DNA of 64,000 bases from Metallyticus violacea (lineage: Eukaryota > Arthropoda > Insecta > Mantodea > Metallyticidae): positions 166,585,001 through 166,649,000 of the forward strand of contig CM060833.1 in the NCBI GenBank assembly GCA_030762175.1, given 5' to 3'. Under the pieces are notes generated by a model. That model was not told where the DNA came from. It ran no database searches and was given only the letters and a program-made list of their open reading frames with translations. The translations under genes and the position numbers were made by a program. Positions 12,243 through 23,935 of this stretch are shown here, in pieces; the stretch's first letter is position 1; the number at the start of each line of letters is the position of its first letter.

Positions 12243-12799
12243 CCTTACAAATATAAAAACCTTAATAGCATGCAGCTTGGCAATGAAATTAATCTTTGGG
12301 AATTCTATCGATGAAGTATGAGCTGTCTCACTTGCAATCGGCCCAAATGTTTTCTTATAACTTTCAAACTAATGCACCTAATTCAATGGCATCCTTGTAT
12401 CTTGGTGTATTTGTATTATGCTTTTGTAGCAACAATCTCCCCATGTTACTGAAGGTATGCACCTTCACAATGGGAGTTACAGCCTCAATTGTGTCCCCCC
12501 CTTTTTTTCATTCCCGAGAGTCCTGGCTTGCGACACCCTTTCAATATGTTTCATTGAAAGAAATCCAGTAGGATAAATTCAGGATCCTTGATGGCCAAAG
12601 TTCTTTAGAAAATCCCTCGATCTTTAAAGAGGGAAAGAATTGAAGGCGAGGAGAGGGCACCACTCTGCTGAAAACAGAGAGTAAGGAATTGTTCGCCGTT
12701 CAACTGATTCACAAACTCGTGCAATGCTTCCATACTACCTGCGGTATCTACATTTTAATATCAGGAAAAAAGGGGGTGAAATAATGCAGCTCCTCGACA
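12243..12799. other. Non-coding stretch
   Basis: No recognised gene or repeat. The open frame at 12296-12571 has no motif. Confidence 0.4.
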
Positions 12800-12811
12800 G
12801 AGTGTGCCACA

Positions 12812-13345
12812 CCGCCACGGGTGGCCGAGGTCGTTAAGGCGCGGACTCGTGAGCGGGAGGTCTGGGGTTCGAATCCCGCCAAGATCGTCCTTCCTGACTG
12901 AGGTTTTTTCCAGGTTTTCCTCAGTCCTCATAAATGGCAAATGCCGGGGAGGTACCCTAAACTTAGGCCTGGAACGATTTCTTCCCTAAAAAAGTCCTCT
13001 CCCAATGTATAATTTCATTTCATGAGGGAGGGTGGTGGCTACCTTAATGCTGGGGTGACTCACCTCATAAATACGAGTAGGTCTAAGCTAGTATGACCTA
13101 TCCACCAGTGAGAATCTGGAAGCTAAGGGAACTTAGCGCGCCTGGGCGACGCAATCGTCTGCAGTCGAATGGCGGGTCGGTTTAGGAAACAAGGTACCGT
13201 CCTAATGCAAAAACCCACGGGTAGCACAGACTTCTTGTGTTGTACCCCTGGACCCAGGGCCTAGTAGTACCCGAATCAACATGTATCATCAGTGTTCACA
13301 GCCTGTGGTGCCTCAGTAGGGCGTTAAACACTATTAAAAAAAAAA
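12812..13345 (+). mobile_element. SINE B, interrupted by element E
   Basis: SINE B has a type-II tRNA-like head (ggtggccgaggtcgttaagg as A-box region, gggttcgaatcccgcc as B-box) like tRNA-Leu/Ser. A body follows with cctcagtcctcataaatggc, and the 3' end reads gtggtgcctcagta.. then A-run. It is flanked by a 12-bp target duplication: gagtgtgccaca at 12800-12811 and gagtgcgccaca at 13346-13357, with one mismatch. Element E splits it after tttcatttcatg (13024) and it resumes at tatcatcagtg. Confidence 0.95.
13025..13279 (+). mobile_element. Element E, 5'-truncated copy in SINE B
   Basis: Only the 3' half of element E is present, from the ggtggtggcttccttaatgc region to the end at tagtacccgaatcaacat. 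It interrupts SINE B and is flanked by at least a 4-bp catg repeat. Truncation at the 5' side with a conserved 3' end suggests insertion by reverse transcription. Confidence 0.85.
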
Positions 13346-13357
13346 GAGTGCGCCACA

Positions 13358-15611
13358 TTTCAATGTTTAAGAGGTATCTCATATGTGACGATACCGGTTC
13401 TGGGAATGACATGCACATAAGTGGAACCATCCTGCTTGAAGGAGCATGTATAATCCAACATTCTGGAATTTGCGTTAGCAACGTCGCTTAATTATCTGTT
13501 CCTCGGGAAAAGTAATAAAAATCAGCTTTTTTTGTAGCTCGTTGATATATTGGTTGTAAACATCTGTGACAGTTCATGCAAAGACCTCTGTGGGGAGATC
13601 TGTAGATTGTTTTTACCTCCTGTGTTGTTGTTTCTGATAGCTTCGGACGCCCTCCTTCATAAGCATGCGGTGTTCCCGCGGTTTCTACTTGTTCAACAGA
13701 TACTTAACAGTGGATTTTGCTAGCAATTTCCGAACTTCAAATGCTCAATAAACTATCTTTGGCACTCTTTTGTCGACGCAGTTTCCAGTATGTGTGGATA
13801 ACCGGTTCATACCATACTGCACGTACTATATTGCTCGTAATACAAAGGCACAATGAATGTTGACGATCCTTTAAGAACATCAAAAGCAGATGCGTCGTAC
13901 TATTGCATAGGCAGAGAAAAAGCAATCAAACTTCGTAGTATGAACGTCCCACGGGATTGTGAGTAACACTCCAATCGTATAGTGAGATATATATCACTAT
14001 AGTCTGCTTAAAAGCTGCCACAATACAGAACCTTTCTTGGTATTATCATGTATATCTTTTTTAAATGTAAAAACGATGCTTGTTTGTGAAAAAAAAAAAT
14101 TCATCAAATAAATTATCATATTTATAACTCTAAATATGAGTGGAAATTTGTTTCAGGTTTTGCCAACTTCAATCGCTGCGATTTTTAAAAATGCCTTTCG
14201 AATTCTTTCTTCTAACCTTAAGGGAACATTTACTTTGAGTTTTGTAGATCTGTTTCACTTAAAGTAGCTTGATGACGAAAATATCATTGTTTCAACTCCT
14301 TGATCTCAACAACCTTGAGCTAGCTGTTGGTTCATAAACACTTGCAATGCGATCTACTAATTCATATATAATTTACTGTGTCAAGGTTGACCACGACAGG
14401 AACTTGTTTTTATTGGGAAAAAAATTCTGGAAAATTACACCAGGGATAACATTTCCCCAAAAGATTATTTATATACCAAATATTAGCATAGCATATTGAA
14501 AGCGAAAGTAGTTTTGCTTTCTTTGTGTGTTATTATAATAGTTTATTATGAAAATGAATATTTTAACTGCTCGAATGTTAAATAGGTTGGTCAAAGTCAC
14601 CGATTCGGCAGACTTAGAAGTTTAACTTAGCGAGAACCATAGTACTAATATTTTGGTTTTCAGTTTTATGCTATAGCTGCAATCTTAACGTACGATTTAT
14701 TCTAAGGGACTGGATTATTATTACCGTGTTCAAACTTTGATCTCTATCTTAAAAAGACGAATCTACTGTTTAGAGCGTTTTAAACTGCAATTATTTCTGA
14801 CTTAATCATGCAATAACCGGTTTTTTACGACAGTAAATTCCTCATTCTTCACGCTTTGAATTTTGAGATTAATTTATAGTACTAACTGACCAAGTAAGTT
14901 TTGTTTTATTTTCTAAATATTTAACCTGTTGGAAACTTGCACAAGTGACAGTCGAACTCTGGACTACAAGGTGAAAAAGAACAGAACTTGTTAATTGAAA
15001 CACTAAATGAGAGGTAGAAGTGGAGTGGACAGCCCTGGCGAGAAAGCGGATGTGTGCAACACCCTCTGGACCAGGTCTGGTGTCGCAGTACAAGTTGTGG
15101 ACAAATTGATTTCCATTGAGACGCAGAGTGACCTAACTCCAAGTCACTAATCTTAGATGGATAGCGCATAAAATCTTCAAAAGGAACTATGTGAATAATT
15201 AGACCCTTAATGTGTGTTTCTCACTTCCCATTAGGAATATAGTCTTCCAACGCATCTTTAGCCTGGTGGCTTATATTTACGCATTGTGTTTGTGACTTGT
15301 TTTGATGGTATTGTAGGTACCGCTCTCCAAAATTTACAAACACTGTTAATAACTAGAAATTAGAAGTCGACGCCGATGGTGGGCATTTTGAGCAATTGTT
15401 GTAACTGTAAAAGTCTAAGATGATTAGTGCTCATCATTTTCTGTTTGTGTAAATTCCGTTTTGTTATGTTAATTTTTCTTTGCTTGAAGTGTGAATACAT
15501 TTTATGACACCCTCTGTAGTTCTATAACCCGTATAGTGACAAAAATGAATTGTGCTGTTATAAAACTTAGGACTTCAACGTTATTTGCGGATGACTGGGT
15601 TTATTTTGAAA
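13358..15611. other. AT-rich, nothing recognised
   Basis: 2.2 kb without a supported gene or a repeat shared with the rest of the window. Short open frames on the minus strand near 14869-15169 have no motif. Confidence 0.5.
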
Positions 15612-15618
15612 ACAACTT

Positions 15619-15913
15619 GTCGGTCCTGGTGGTGTAGTGTTTACCAAACTTGTCTCCTAAACCCAAGATCGCGGGTTCGATCCCGGTCAGAACTGATGAA
15701 TTTTTTCGGGCGTAAAAATCGTAAGTATGGCTTCCTTCGGAAGGGAAGTAAAGCCGTGGATCCCGTGTCGTACATTTACGGCACGAAAAAGAACCTCAAG
15801 CCTCAAAGAAGAGGCCTCTGAGCAAAATTTACTGGCCGTTTCATGCCCTGATTTGAATGGGAAGCTGATGACCTGAGATGTTAAAGAGCGTTCGTAAATA
15901 AAACAAATCAACG
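15619..15913 (+). mobile_element. SINE A, full length
   Basis: Runs from the head gtcggtcctggtggtgtagt to the tail aaataaaacaaatcaacg. The B-box is intact (gggttcgatcccgg). It is flanked by acaactt at 15612-15618 and 15914-15920, a 7-bp target duplication. Confidence 0.93.
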
Positions 15914-15920
15914 ACAACTT

Positions 15921-16489
15921 AAAAAGCTCTATTTAGACTAAATAAAATGTGTTACGATTTCAAATTGAAAACTTCAGCTATTATATGCAAGGTTTTAGAA
16001 TTCAAAACTTAGAGATATCAAGAACAAAAATTATGTTAAAAGGAAAAATCATTGAGCAGGTAAAATGCTTTAATTACCTTAGTTACACATCATATTGAAG
16101 GAATGAAGATTTAAATATAATACAACATTTAATTATATTTGTGGTAATTACTAATAAAAATACCAGAAAAGAAACTAAATTGAAGTTTATTAGGCAATGG
16201 TAGACCCATGGTTTTGAATCCTAAACATTAACTAGGAACGAAGAAAGTAAATACAACCTATATACATAAAGTTTCTAAAAGTTTACCTCATGGGTAAGAA
16301 GAGAAATTAAAACCTTTTAAGATAACAGAAAAAAATAAATTAATATAAAATTTACATATTTATTTACTTCCTCTTCTAACATATGGGGTGAGCATGTAAA
16401 GTGTAATCCTAAATTATTACTAAAGGAGGAATTCGAGACCAAAGAAGAGATAAATAGAACAAGTTTGACTCCGCAACGAACCCCATGAG
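15921..16489. other. AT-rich spacer
   Basis: No gene or shared repeat seen. Confidence 0.5.
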
Positions 16490-17010
16490 TTTTCGATTGG
16501 TTTGGTGGGGAGATGATAATATTTCGGTACCTCAGCCTTGCTCAAGGGCTGGCCATTTGTGCCTTCCTCCTCGGGGGGGGGACCTCTGGGAGAAAGGGAC
16601 AGGATAAGGGAGACACCGGACAGCCCCGATACAGAGGCGATGGAGTACGCACTTAGACGATATCGCTAACATTGTCTTCAAATGAACATCTGATGCCTAC
16701 GAAGGCCCTCTCCAAGGAGTTCGAGCCTCTCAGAAGGGCCGTTTCCTTTCCAGATGCCGAAGCAAAAACTTTTCTTAGGCGCAAGCCACCCTAATACCGC
16801 ACACAGCACCCACTTATCTCGTCTGACACTTTCGACGCTTTAACAGAACTCACGGAATGTAATGAGAGGGTGGAAAAGTCTTTGAAAGGAACGATCCAAC
16901 CCAGTAAGGCTTAGCAATACAGGGTAACCATGAAAACACCCAAGGGATTTGAACCCGGGACCTGCCGTGTGAGACACAGCGCTCGGTCCCTGTGGGCTTA
17001 AACCGTGTGG
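16490..17010 (-). mobile_element. SINE D, minus, about 520 bp
   Basis: On the minus strand from about 17010 a tRNA-like head appears (agggaccgagcgctgtgtct, then cccgggttcaaatccc as B-box). A body of about 430 bp follows and ends ggcacaaatggcc.. then cttgagcaaggctgaggtac. The same order (gttctgttaaagcgtcgaaa, ttgcgcctaagaaaagtttt, then the caaggctgaggta end) recurs in the + copies at 21740, 25550 and, in part, 53190, defining a family. It contains an 8-bp G run and is GC-rich. Confidence 0.75.
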
Positions 17011-17504
17011 TTGATGATGATAATTAGGCATCAGGATTTCTAAGCACTAAAACCAGATTGAACAAGCGTTAAGTTATGTTGATATTGGACTGCAGGCAAC
17101 ATTTAAGGGTACAGTAAGTTACGAGTTACAAACCACCCTCTCTCCTTACGGCTGTCTTTCATCATTTCTTGTGTATTGTCGGGCTGGGCTCACAGCTTGT
17201 GTTTGAGTGTATTTGACGTGTTGTTAAGTGCTTAGGAATCCCGATACCTAATAATGACCGTTTTTTAATTCCGCTTACTAAATGAAATATAACTAGCTCT
17301 GAAATTATTTATCTTAATTTGTTATCTTCTCTAGTAATTCAAGACCCACAATGGAACATTAACTCTCATCTATTAAGTGTCAAGTTCTCACATCCATAAG
17401 TAAAAACTGGAACTCAATAAATTTGAAAAATGCAATTTCGTGTCTCTAGTGATTTTCTGTCTTAAATTTCTTCATATTGTGTCACACATTTTACAGAATC
17501 TATA
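17011..17504. other. Non-coding spacer
   Basis: No gene or shared repeat seen. Confidence 0.5.
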
Positions 17505-17785
17505 TAGTCTGGGTACCCGAGGTCGTTAAAGCGCGTACTCGTGAGCGGGAGGTCTAGGGTTTGAATCCCGCCAGGACCGCCCTACCTGACTGAGGTTTGT
17601 TCCACGTTTTCCTCAGTCCTCAATATTGGAAAATGCCGGAGAGGTACCCTAAACATAGGCCTGGAACGTTTCCTTCCTTAAAAAAATCCTTTCCCAATTT
17701 ATCATTTCATCTCATGTATCGACAGTGTCCACGCCTGTGGTGCCTCAGTAGTAAAAGGGGCGTTAATATATATTTAAAACTTCTT
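17505..17785 (+). mobile_element. SINE B, plus
   Basis: Begins near tacccgaggtcgttaaagcg, with a decayed A-box and B-box gggtttgaatcccgcc. The body and 3' end are complete (gtggtgcctcagtagtaaaa, then ggggcgtta). Target duplications are not clear. Confidence 0.9.
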
Positions 17786-18299
17786 TTTAACTCTATGAAA
17801 TGTTATGTCTTAAATATTAATACTTTGACACTTGTTCAACGGTTTTTTTAACTATTAATTACATCTGAAATAATTTTACAGAATGTCACATTTTATAACC
17901 GAATCCTTTCAATTATTAATAATTATGCCGGCATATACATAAAAATATTATTTAAAATCATATTTCCTATTTTAAAGTTTCTAATTTTCTCTAACAAGTT
18001 AATCACTCCGTCTGTATTTAAATTTAATAATGGGTAGGCAAATTCCAAGCTTTATTTTACACATTATTTCGTACATTTATTTAGCGTTTCTTATTCTTAA
18101 AAATAATCTTTGTCCTGTTTTTATTAAGTTATTAGGTATTATTTAGTTTTTCATAATATTCCGTAATTTACTTCGGATGATTTTATCAACATTTTTTTCA
18201 TAATCTATAAATAATAATTCCTGGTTAAACCGATATCTGTTCGTCACTGCATTAGCTTCCCTATTATATAAACGCAGTCTTAATATGAATAACCATTAT
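17786..18299. other. AT-rich spacer
   Basis: Very AT-rich; nothing recognised. Confidence 0.5.
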
Positions 18300-18860
18300 T
18301 TTCGAGTAGTGTTTAACGCCTGTTTTTACTACAGAGGCACCACAGTTTTTTTTTTTTTGATTGATTTATTTATGGACGCTCTTTAACAGCTCAGGTCATC
18401 AGCGTCCCATTCAACTCAGGGCGTGAAATGGCCGACAAATTTTGCTCAGAGGCCTCTCTTTCAGGCTTGGGGTTCTTTATCGTGCCGTAAATGTACGACA
18501 CGGGACCCACGGCTTTACTTCCCTTCCGAAGGAAGCCATACTTAGGAATTTTACGCCCGAAAAAATCCATCGGTCCTGGCCGGGTTCGAACCCACGATTT
18601 GGGTTTAGGAGGCAAGTATGGTAACCAACCACTACACCACCAGGACCGACGAGGCACCACAGGCAATGGACACTGATGATACATGAGATGAAATGATAAA
18701 TTGGGGAAGGATTTTTTTTAAGGAAGGAAACGTTCCAGGTCTAATTTTAGGGTAACTCCCCGGCATTTTCCATTTATGAGGACTGAGGAAAACCTGAAAA
18801 AAAAAAAAAAACCCGGTCAGGGAGGATGGTCCTTAACGATGTCGGCCACCTGTGGCGGTA
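18300..18860 (-). mobile_element. SINE B, minus, split by SINE A
   Basis: This reverse-oriented SINE B starts at its 3' end (gtagtgtttaacgcctgttt), is interrupted at 18346-18650, then runs to the tRNA-like head at gtcggccacctgtggcggta. An A-rich insertion (ctgaaaaaaaaaaaaaa) interrupts the body, and bases of the head, including most of the B-box region, are lost. Confidence 0.92.
18346..18650 (-). mobile_element. SINE A inside SINE B
   Basis: This full-length minus-strand SINE A has a T-rich tail side (tttttttttttgattgattt) and an intact head (ccaggaccgac). The perfect 12-bp duplication gaggcaccacag at 18334-18345 and 18651-18662 is SINE B sequence. The A-into-B insertion order is therefore certain. 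Confidence 0.97.
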
Positions 18861-19420
18861 TATATATAAAAAACCATTTCGAAAATTTCACTGTGATTCA
18901 GAGAGTTTGGAGTAATGTTTAATATTTAAATGGCTTGAAAATATCATTGACTAAATCATATATCACCAGTGTTCACCACTTGTGGTTCATCTATGGGAGC
19001 AGGTTTAAACTACGGTCATTTGCGAAGCATTATTGCGAAGTCATCTTATTGTATCAATTTACAACATTTTGTAAGTTCAATGCGTATTATAAAATGGTCT
19101 CAGTTTTACTGCAGTGTTTCTGTGGGAGGTGTGGAAGCTGAGACATGTGGAGGCGACACGTCAAGAATAATGTGCTGGACTGAAATTCTTCTCAAATCTT
19201 TAATTGAGGCTTATGCAATAATACAGAGGCCTGTGGAAATTTTGTTCTTCCATACAGCACAGCTTAAATACGGTTTAAAATGTTTAAAGATGAGAAACAA
19301 TCAATTTCAAAAGAAAATGGATCCGACGCTCCAATTTGCGCTCTAACACAAGAAAACAGAATACCGCTGCTGTCATTCTGACAGAAGATGATCGAATAAC
19401 ATTTAGAGCTTTTCAGCAAT
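18861..19420. other. Unassigned stretch
   Basis: An open frame on + at 18969-19346 (125 codons) has no recognisable domain. It may be the decayed 5' part of the mariner-type relic that follows, but no motif confirms this. Confidence 0.3.
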
Positions 19421-20010
19421 TCTGAACATTTCACTGGGTGTCACCCACACAAAATTATCATGAGATGTGTTTGTGCACGGTGAGTTCCAAGCCTGCTGAT
19501 TTCGGACAAAAGGGTGCGGGTTATGCATGCAGATGAAGATGACGTTAAAGAAGATTTCACTGCCAGGTTATACAATTTCTATCCTGAGAGCAAACAGCAA
19601 AGCTCTATGAGGATACCTCCATCATCATCGCGAAAACTATAATATGATAAGCTCGTTTTTGATGTTCAAGAATTTGGTCACCACATGTGCCTGCACACGC
19701 AACTATAACTGGGCAATATTAGAGATGTCTTGAAAATTATACAAAGATGATGGGGTCACAAAAGTTGTTGCTGAATATTTCACAAAAATAAAAAAAATGA
19801 AAATGTGCCCATAACGCTCTCTATAGTGAGATATAGCCCCGACTAACTTCTGCCTTTTACCCCACTTGAAAAAACATATTTTCCATCATTAGAACAAGGC
19901 GACTCTGACCGACATGTCAGAAAATGGTTTCCATTTGAGACTGGCATGGTGCATTTGCTTCCAACGGAAACTATTTGAAAAGATCATCAAAAGTACGAGG
20001 ACAAGTAAAG
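19421..20010 (+). pseudogene. Mariner-type transposase relic, second family
   Basis: Pieces of a decayed transposase are visible: V-V-A-E-Y-F-T-K (about 19760), a Pro-rich catalytic region lacking clear Asp, and A-S-N-G-N-Y-F-E-K (about 19955). The same order (V-V-A-E-Y-P-T-K ... A-S-N-G-D-Y-F) occurs at 46085-46442, so both come from one family distinct from the D34D copies. Many stops are present; TIRs were not identified. Confidence 0.55.
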
Positions 20011-20044
20011 GTTTGTTGTAATATATATAAAATTATTCTTTATT

Positions 20045-20345
20045 ATCGTCGGTCCTGGTGGTGTAGTGGTAACCATATTTGCCTCCTAAAGCAAAAATTG
20101 CGGTTTCGATCCCAGTTGGGATCGATGGATTTTTTCGGGCGTAAAAATCCTAAGTATGATGTCCTTCGGAAGGGAAGTAAAGCCGTGGGTCCCGTGTCGT
20201 ACATTTACGGCACTGTAAAGAACCTCAAGCCTGAAAGACGAGGCCTCTGAGCAAAATTTGTCGGCCGTTTCACGCCCTGAATTGAATGGGACGTTGGTGA
20301 CCTGAGGTGTTAAAGAACGTCCGTAAATAAATCAATCAAAAAAAA
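20045..20345 (+). mobile_element. SINE A, plus
   Basis: A complete copy from gtcggtcctggtggtgtagt to aataaatcaatcaaaaaa. The tRNA-like head is diverged (gcggtttcgatcccagttgg). An attcttta-type repeat lies on both sides (about 20034 and 20348), a probable short target duplication. Confidence 0.9.
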
Positions 20346-20348
20346 AAT

Positions 20349-21739
20349 TCTTTAATGACCAACTCTCGTAATTTTATTCAGAGTCCCTGTGAGAGTTTAA
20401 CCGTCAATGGATGCCTTCAGGGGAATCCGTTCTTGTCCAAATGTACACATATGCAGCTTTTCGCAAATGCTCCGGGGCCAGTTTGAGATACTCTGCTGAG
20501 AGGGTAAGTCTTTGTTCTTTTCGTTCAGGTGCACGGCATGTAGCCGAACCGAATCTGTCACGGTCCATAACAAGACACAGCCTCCCAGCCAGAAAACAAA
20601 AAGTGATCTCATACATTATAGTTGTTACAATAATGAGAGATAGACAAATGATAATCTGGTCCATATTTGGGAGTATCGTAATGGATCTCTAACGGTTCTC
20701 TGCAAGAGTGACACAGGAGGCGTCCCTCGCTGAACTGCATGGTTGATTTGTTTAGTTGTTGCTTCCTTACTCCCGCTAACTGGTCTGTTTGACCTTCTGC
20801 TTACTTGACCGTCGAATGAAGTAACTTCTAAGGTGGGGCACCCCAGGGGCGGGCTTTAACACGCCCAATGATAGGATAATTAGTGGATTGCAAGCTTGGA
20901 GAAGGGAACAGGAATACGCTCCAGCATGTGGCAAGTGCATTAAGCTGTGATAAATTCATCTCTGATTGACTGAAAATTAGAACATTTAACGTTCTGTCTT
21001 TGAAAAGTACTGAACCAATATTCTTGATTTCTAGTGAAAAAAGAACACAACGACAAAAATAAATTAATATTTAAAAAACACAGGCTTAAATTTTAGAAAC
21101 ACGCAAGTGCTTTATGGTGTGACTTTTGTTACCAAGGAATTCATCATGTAGGCTAGAGAAAGTCGAACATCGTAAAGTTTTATAGGTTCAGTTAGCGACT
21201 TTTTCAATCGCTTGGATTTAAAAAAGTCAGTTCCATGTCTTTTACTTTACATTTTCCCCAAAAGCAAACCTTTCCTGTGCTTTTAGCAACGTAAAAATCT
21301 CAATGAAGGATTTGATAGTTAGCTGGCGTCCGTAATCAATTGAAATATTCATTCTGATCATGCAGTGAAGAACATATGACCGTAACAGGTTAACAAACGT
21401 CAAATTTAAATTAATAGTGTTGTCAGAAACCCGAGTAAGGCGTAAAGGGAATTTCCAAATTCATCTTTTTCTTAGATTAAGATCAGAATCTATGAGCAGA
21501 ACTGGCAGGTAGTGGAGTATTTCATAACTTCGCACACAGCAAGTGCAACTCTTGCGGATGGACTTCTCGGGTACCTAACGTCTTGCATGTCAAAAATAAA
21601 TATGGAGAAACAGTCAAGTCCAGCATCTCAGAGCAGTAAAGAGGCTTTTCTTAAGAATTGGGGGAGGGAGTCGGATCCCTGCAATTCTAGGTAGAAATCA
21701 CGACATGCCTACATACATGTGGTCATTCGGTTCTACTTC
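20349..21739. other. Unassigned stretch with a GC-richer block
   Basis: 20400-20880 is GC-richer and open in three overlapping frames (- 20397-20612, - 20404-20664, + 20411-20692). None shows a domain. A palindrome-like ggtggggcaccccaggggcg lies at 20832. From 20880 to 21500 the DNA is AT-rich. Nothing else recognised. Confidence 0.35.
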
Positions 21740-22800
21740 CAACTAAGTACTGTTAAGACACCATTCGAAAGGTCTCGGGTTCGATATCTGTTTGACCAGT
21801 TATCCTGACCTTGAGCTTTTTCGTGGTTTCCCCTCATCTCTTACGCGAATGCTGAGATTCCACGAATTTTCTGTTCTCCCATTTTATATCATTTCATTCC
21901 GTTGGTCTGTTACGGGTCAAAAGTGCCAGAGCGAGGTGGGTTGACGTGGTGTGATGGTGGCTTGCGCTCTGAAAATGTTTCTGCCCTGCGTTTGAAATGG
22001 AAGTGGCACTTCTGAGGTAATCGAACAACTTGGGAGCTCCAGCGGCGTTGGGGTTTTCCTTCTGGAAACATATCAGTGACTCCATATGCGTCCGCGCAGT
22101 CACCGCTCATATAACTTGGTCGCCCGGTGTCTCTTTTACTTCCCGTAAGGGGGGGCGCGGCTTCCGTCGTTGCTCTTCAGATGCTCCAGGCGCGGGCTCT
22201 GCGGACCCTGAGTACCCGTGGTACCTCTGACGTTACTAGAGGAAGCCGGGCCGGACTTGAGACGAGCCCCTCCCGAAAGGGAGTTGTCCGGATTGGGTTG
22301 GACTCGGCGTGGCAGTGGTACCCGGAACTCACGGGCAATTGAGTACTCGCAAGAGCGGTGTGTCCCAGAGGAGTGCCAAAGGCGTGTACCCTGGGGGCCG
22401 GTGCGCCGGAAACACCGTCATTGTGAGGCGGTGGTGGCTTCCTTAATGCTGGGGTCACTCACCCCTATAAAGGAGTAGGTCTAAGCTAGTACGACCTATC
22501 AGCCAGTGAAACTCTGGTAGCTGGGTGCGCTCGGCTTTTGAAGCTGCAGTTCACTCGGTGCGCTTGGGCGACGTAATCGCCTGCAGCCGAAAGGCGGGTC
22601 GGTTTAGGAAACAAGGTGCCGTCCTAATGCAAAAATCCACTGGGCACACAGACCTCTGTGATGTAGTGCGTGCGCTACGCCCTTTGGACCCAGGGCCTGG
22701 TAGTACCCGAATCCACATGTCTCTTTTACTCATCCCTTCCTTCCGGAGGTGCCCCACAGAGGTCCAACCATGGGCTCCAAACCAGCCATCCAAGAAGTGT
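21740..22800 (+). mobile_element. SINE D, split by element E
   Basis: The head remnant has tctcgggttcgatatctg (B-box-like) at about 21774. The body then matches the 25550 copy (ttatcctgaccttgagcttt; ccgttggtctgttacgggtc; gtggcttgcgctctgaaaat). At 22140 element E interrupts, and SINE D resumes at ctcatcccttccttccggag and runs to about 22790. Before interruption it was close to 480 bp. Confidence 0.8.
22141..22717 (+). mobile_element. Element E, GC-rich 577-bp element, full copy
   Basis: A GC-rich block begins tcccgtaagggggggcgcgg and ends tagtacccgaatccacat. It is flanked by the 12-bp repeat gtctcttttact (22129-22140 and 22719-22730) that belongs to SINE D. It is nearly identical over its whole length to 47942-48509 and shares its 3' half with 13025-13279. 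It carries no A-tail, no convincing tRNA head, no terminal inverted repeats and no transposase-like frame. Several open frames overlap, which follows from GC content. Internal hairpin-prone motifs include cgcctgcagccgaaaggcgg and gtaggtctaagctagtacga. The class is unknown. A non-autonomous retroelement is likeliest, given varying 5' ends and a fixed 3' end. Confidence 0.9.
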
Positions 22801-23279
22801 TGAATCAAAATCAACGTATTTTTGACATTATTGAGCAAGTGGTGTATTCTTCTATTAGCTTTTATCTGAAGTAGTAAATGTTTATATTGAAGCTTCAAAC
22901 TTTGTATCATACAAACTGATTTCTCAATTGACATTCCAGAACGGAAACACCCTGGAGCAGTGTTTGTTTATTGTGAAGAACTGCGCTCAATGTTACGATG
23001 AGACATCTGTTTAATACAACATGTGGTCTCAGAACAGCACCGTCCAAGGTTGCCATTTTACAACAGTAGACTGCTGAAGGCAAAATGTGGTGTCAGAAAT
23101 GAAACGCTTTGAAGAGGATGAAGCCAAAAAGAGTCATTTAGGACGACAGCTGCAGTTCTACCTCTAGAGAATTTCGAACGAGCCAAAATCTAATTTGATG
23201 AGGAACACACCACAGTAACAATAACAACTGGGGGTGTGAAGACGCTATATCAGACAACAATGACAACTTTGCCATTACC
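22801..23279. other. Non-coding spacer
   Basis: No supported gene or shared repeat. Confidence 0.45.
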
Positions 23280-23430
23280 GAGCAGAGGGCTCATGTAGTA
23301 ACGCTTGAGATTTACATTCGGGAGGTTCCAGAATAGCAATGGAGTCGGTCATACTGACCTTGTGTTTTTTCTGGTTTCCCCTGGTGACTTACGCAAATAC
23401 TGAATGGGTATTTGCTCTCATTTCCGAAGG
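23280..23430 (+). mobile_element. SINE D, 5' fragment
   Basis: A short stretch resembles the SINE D head and early body: taccgagcagagggctcatg, gagtcggtcatactgacctt, then ctggtttcccctggtgactt. It ends early; the rest of the body is absent. Confidence 0.55.
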
Positions 23431-23714
23431 AGATTTATTAAGCATAAAAAAGATAAATGATTAGGGTTTGACATCATATTTGTGTGCCAATGATGTGAAA
23501 CAAGAAATCATCCAAAAACAATTGAAACAACGCGTTTGGATCTTATTCAACTTAAAACATCTGAAAACACAGTAAAGTCGTTTAAGAATTACCAACTTTT
23601 AAATGTGCAACTTTATTAAGATTTGTACTGGGAATCTCTTGCAGCTCCAGAGAACTGGAAAGAGATTTCTTACGTTTACATAAAAATTAAATTTTAACAT
23701 ATTAAACTTTAAGC

Positions 23715-23935
23715 ACGAGTACATGAAATGATAAATTGGGAAAGAAATTTTTTTAAGGAAGGAAGCGTTTCAGGCTACCTTTCCGACATTTGACATTTAG
23801 GAGAATTGAGAAAAATTTGAAAAAAAAAAAAAAAAAAAAAAATCTGCCAGGCAAGACGGTCCTAGCGAGATTTGAACCCAGACTCCCGCTCAGCAATCCG
23901 TGCTTTAACTACCGTGGCTATACGTGGCGGTGAAG
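23715..23935 (-). mobile_element. SINE B, minus, 3'-truncated
   Basis: The reverse copy starts within the 3' half (catgaaatgataaattggga) and ends at the tRNA-like head (ccgtggctatacgtggcggt). It includes the B-box region (gagatttgaacccagac) and a 24-bp poly-A inside the body at about 23820. The terminal 3' segment is missing. Confidence 0.85.

Noticed and set aside
12815..12890. Possible tRNA-Leu/Ser gene
   Set aside because: This is the head of SINE B, repeated at several loci and followed by the SINE body.
18969..19346. 125-codon open frame on +
   Set aside because: No domain or splice context. It lies next to a transposase relic and is probably debris.
22551..22934. 127-codon open frame on the minus strand
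   Set aside because: It covers element E and adjacent DNA. The GC-rich repeat leaves several frames open and no domain is visible.
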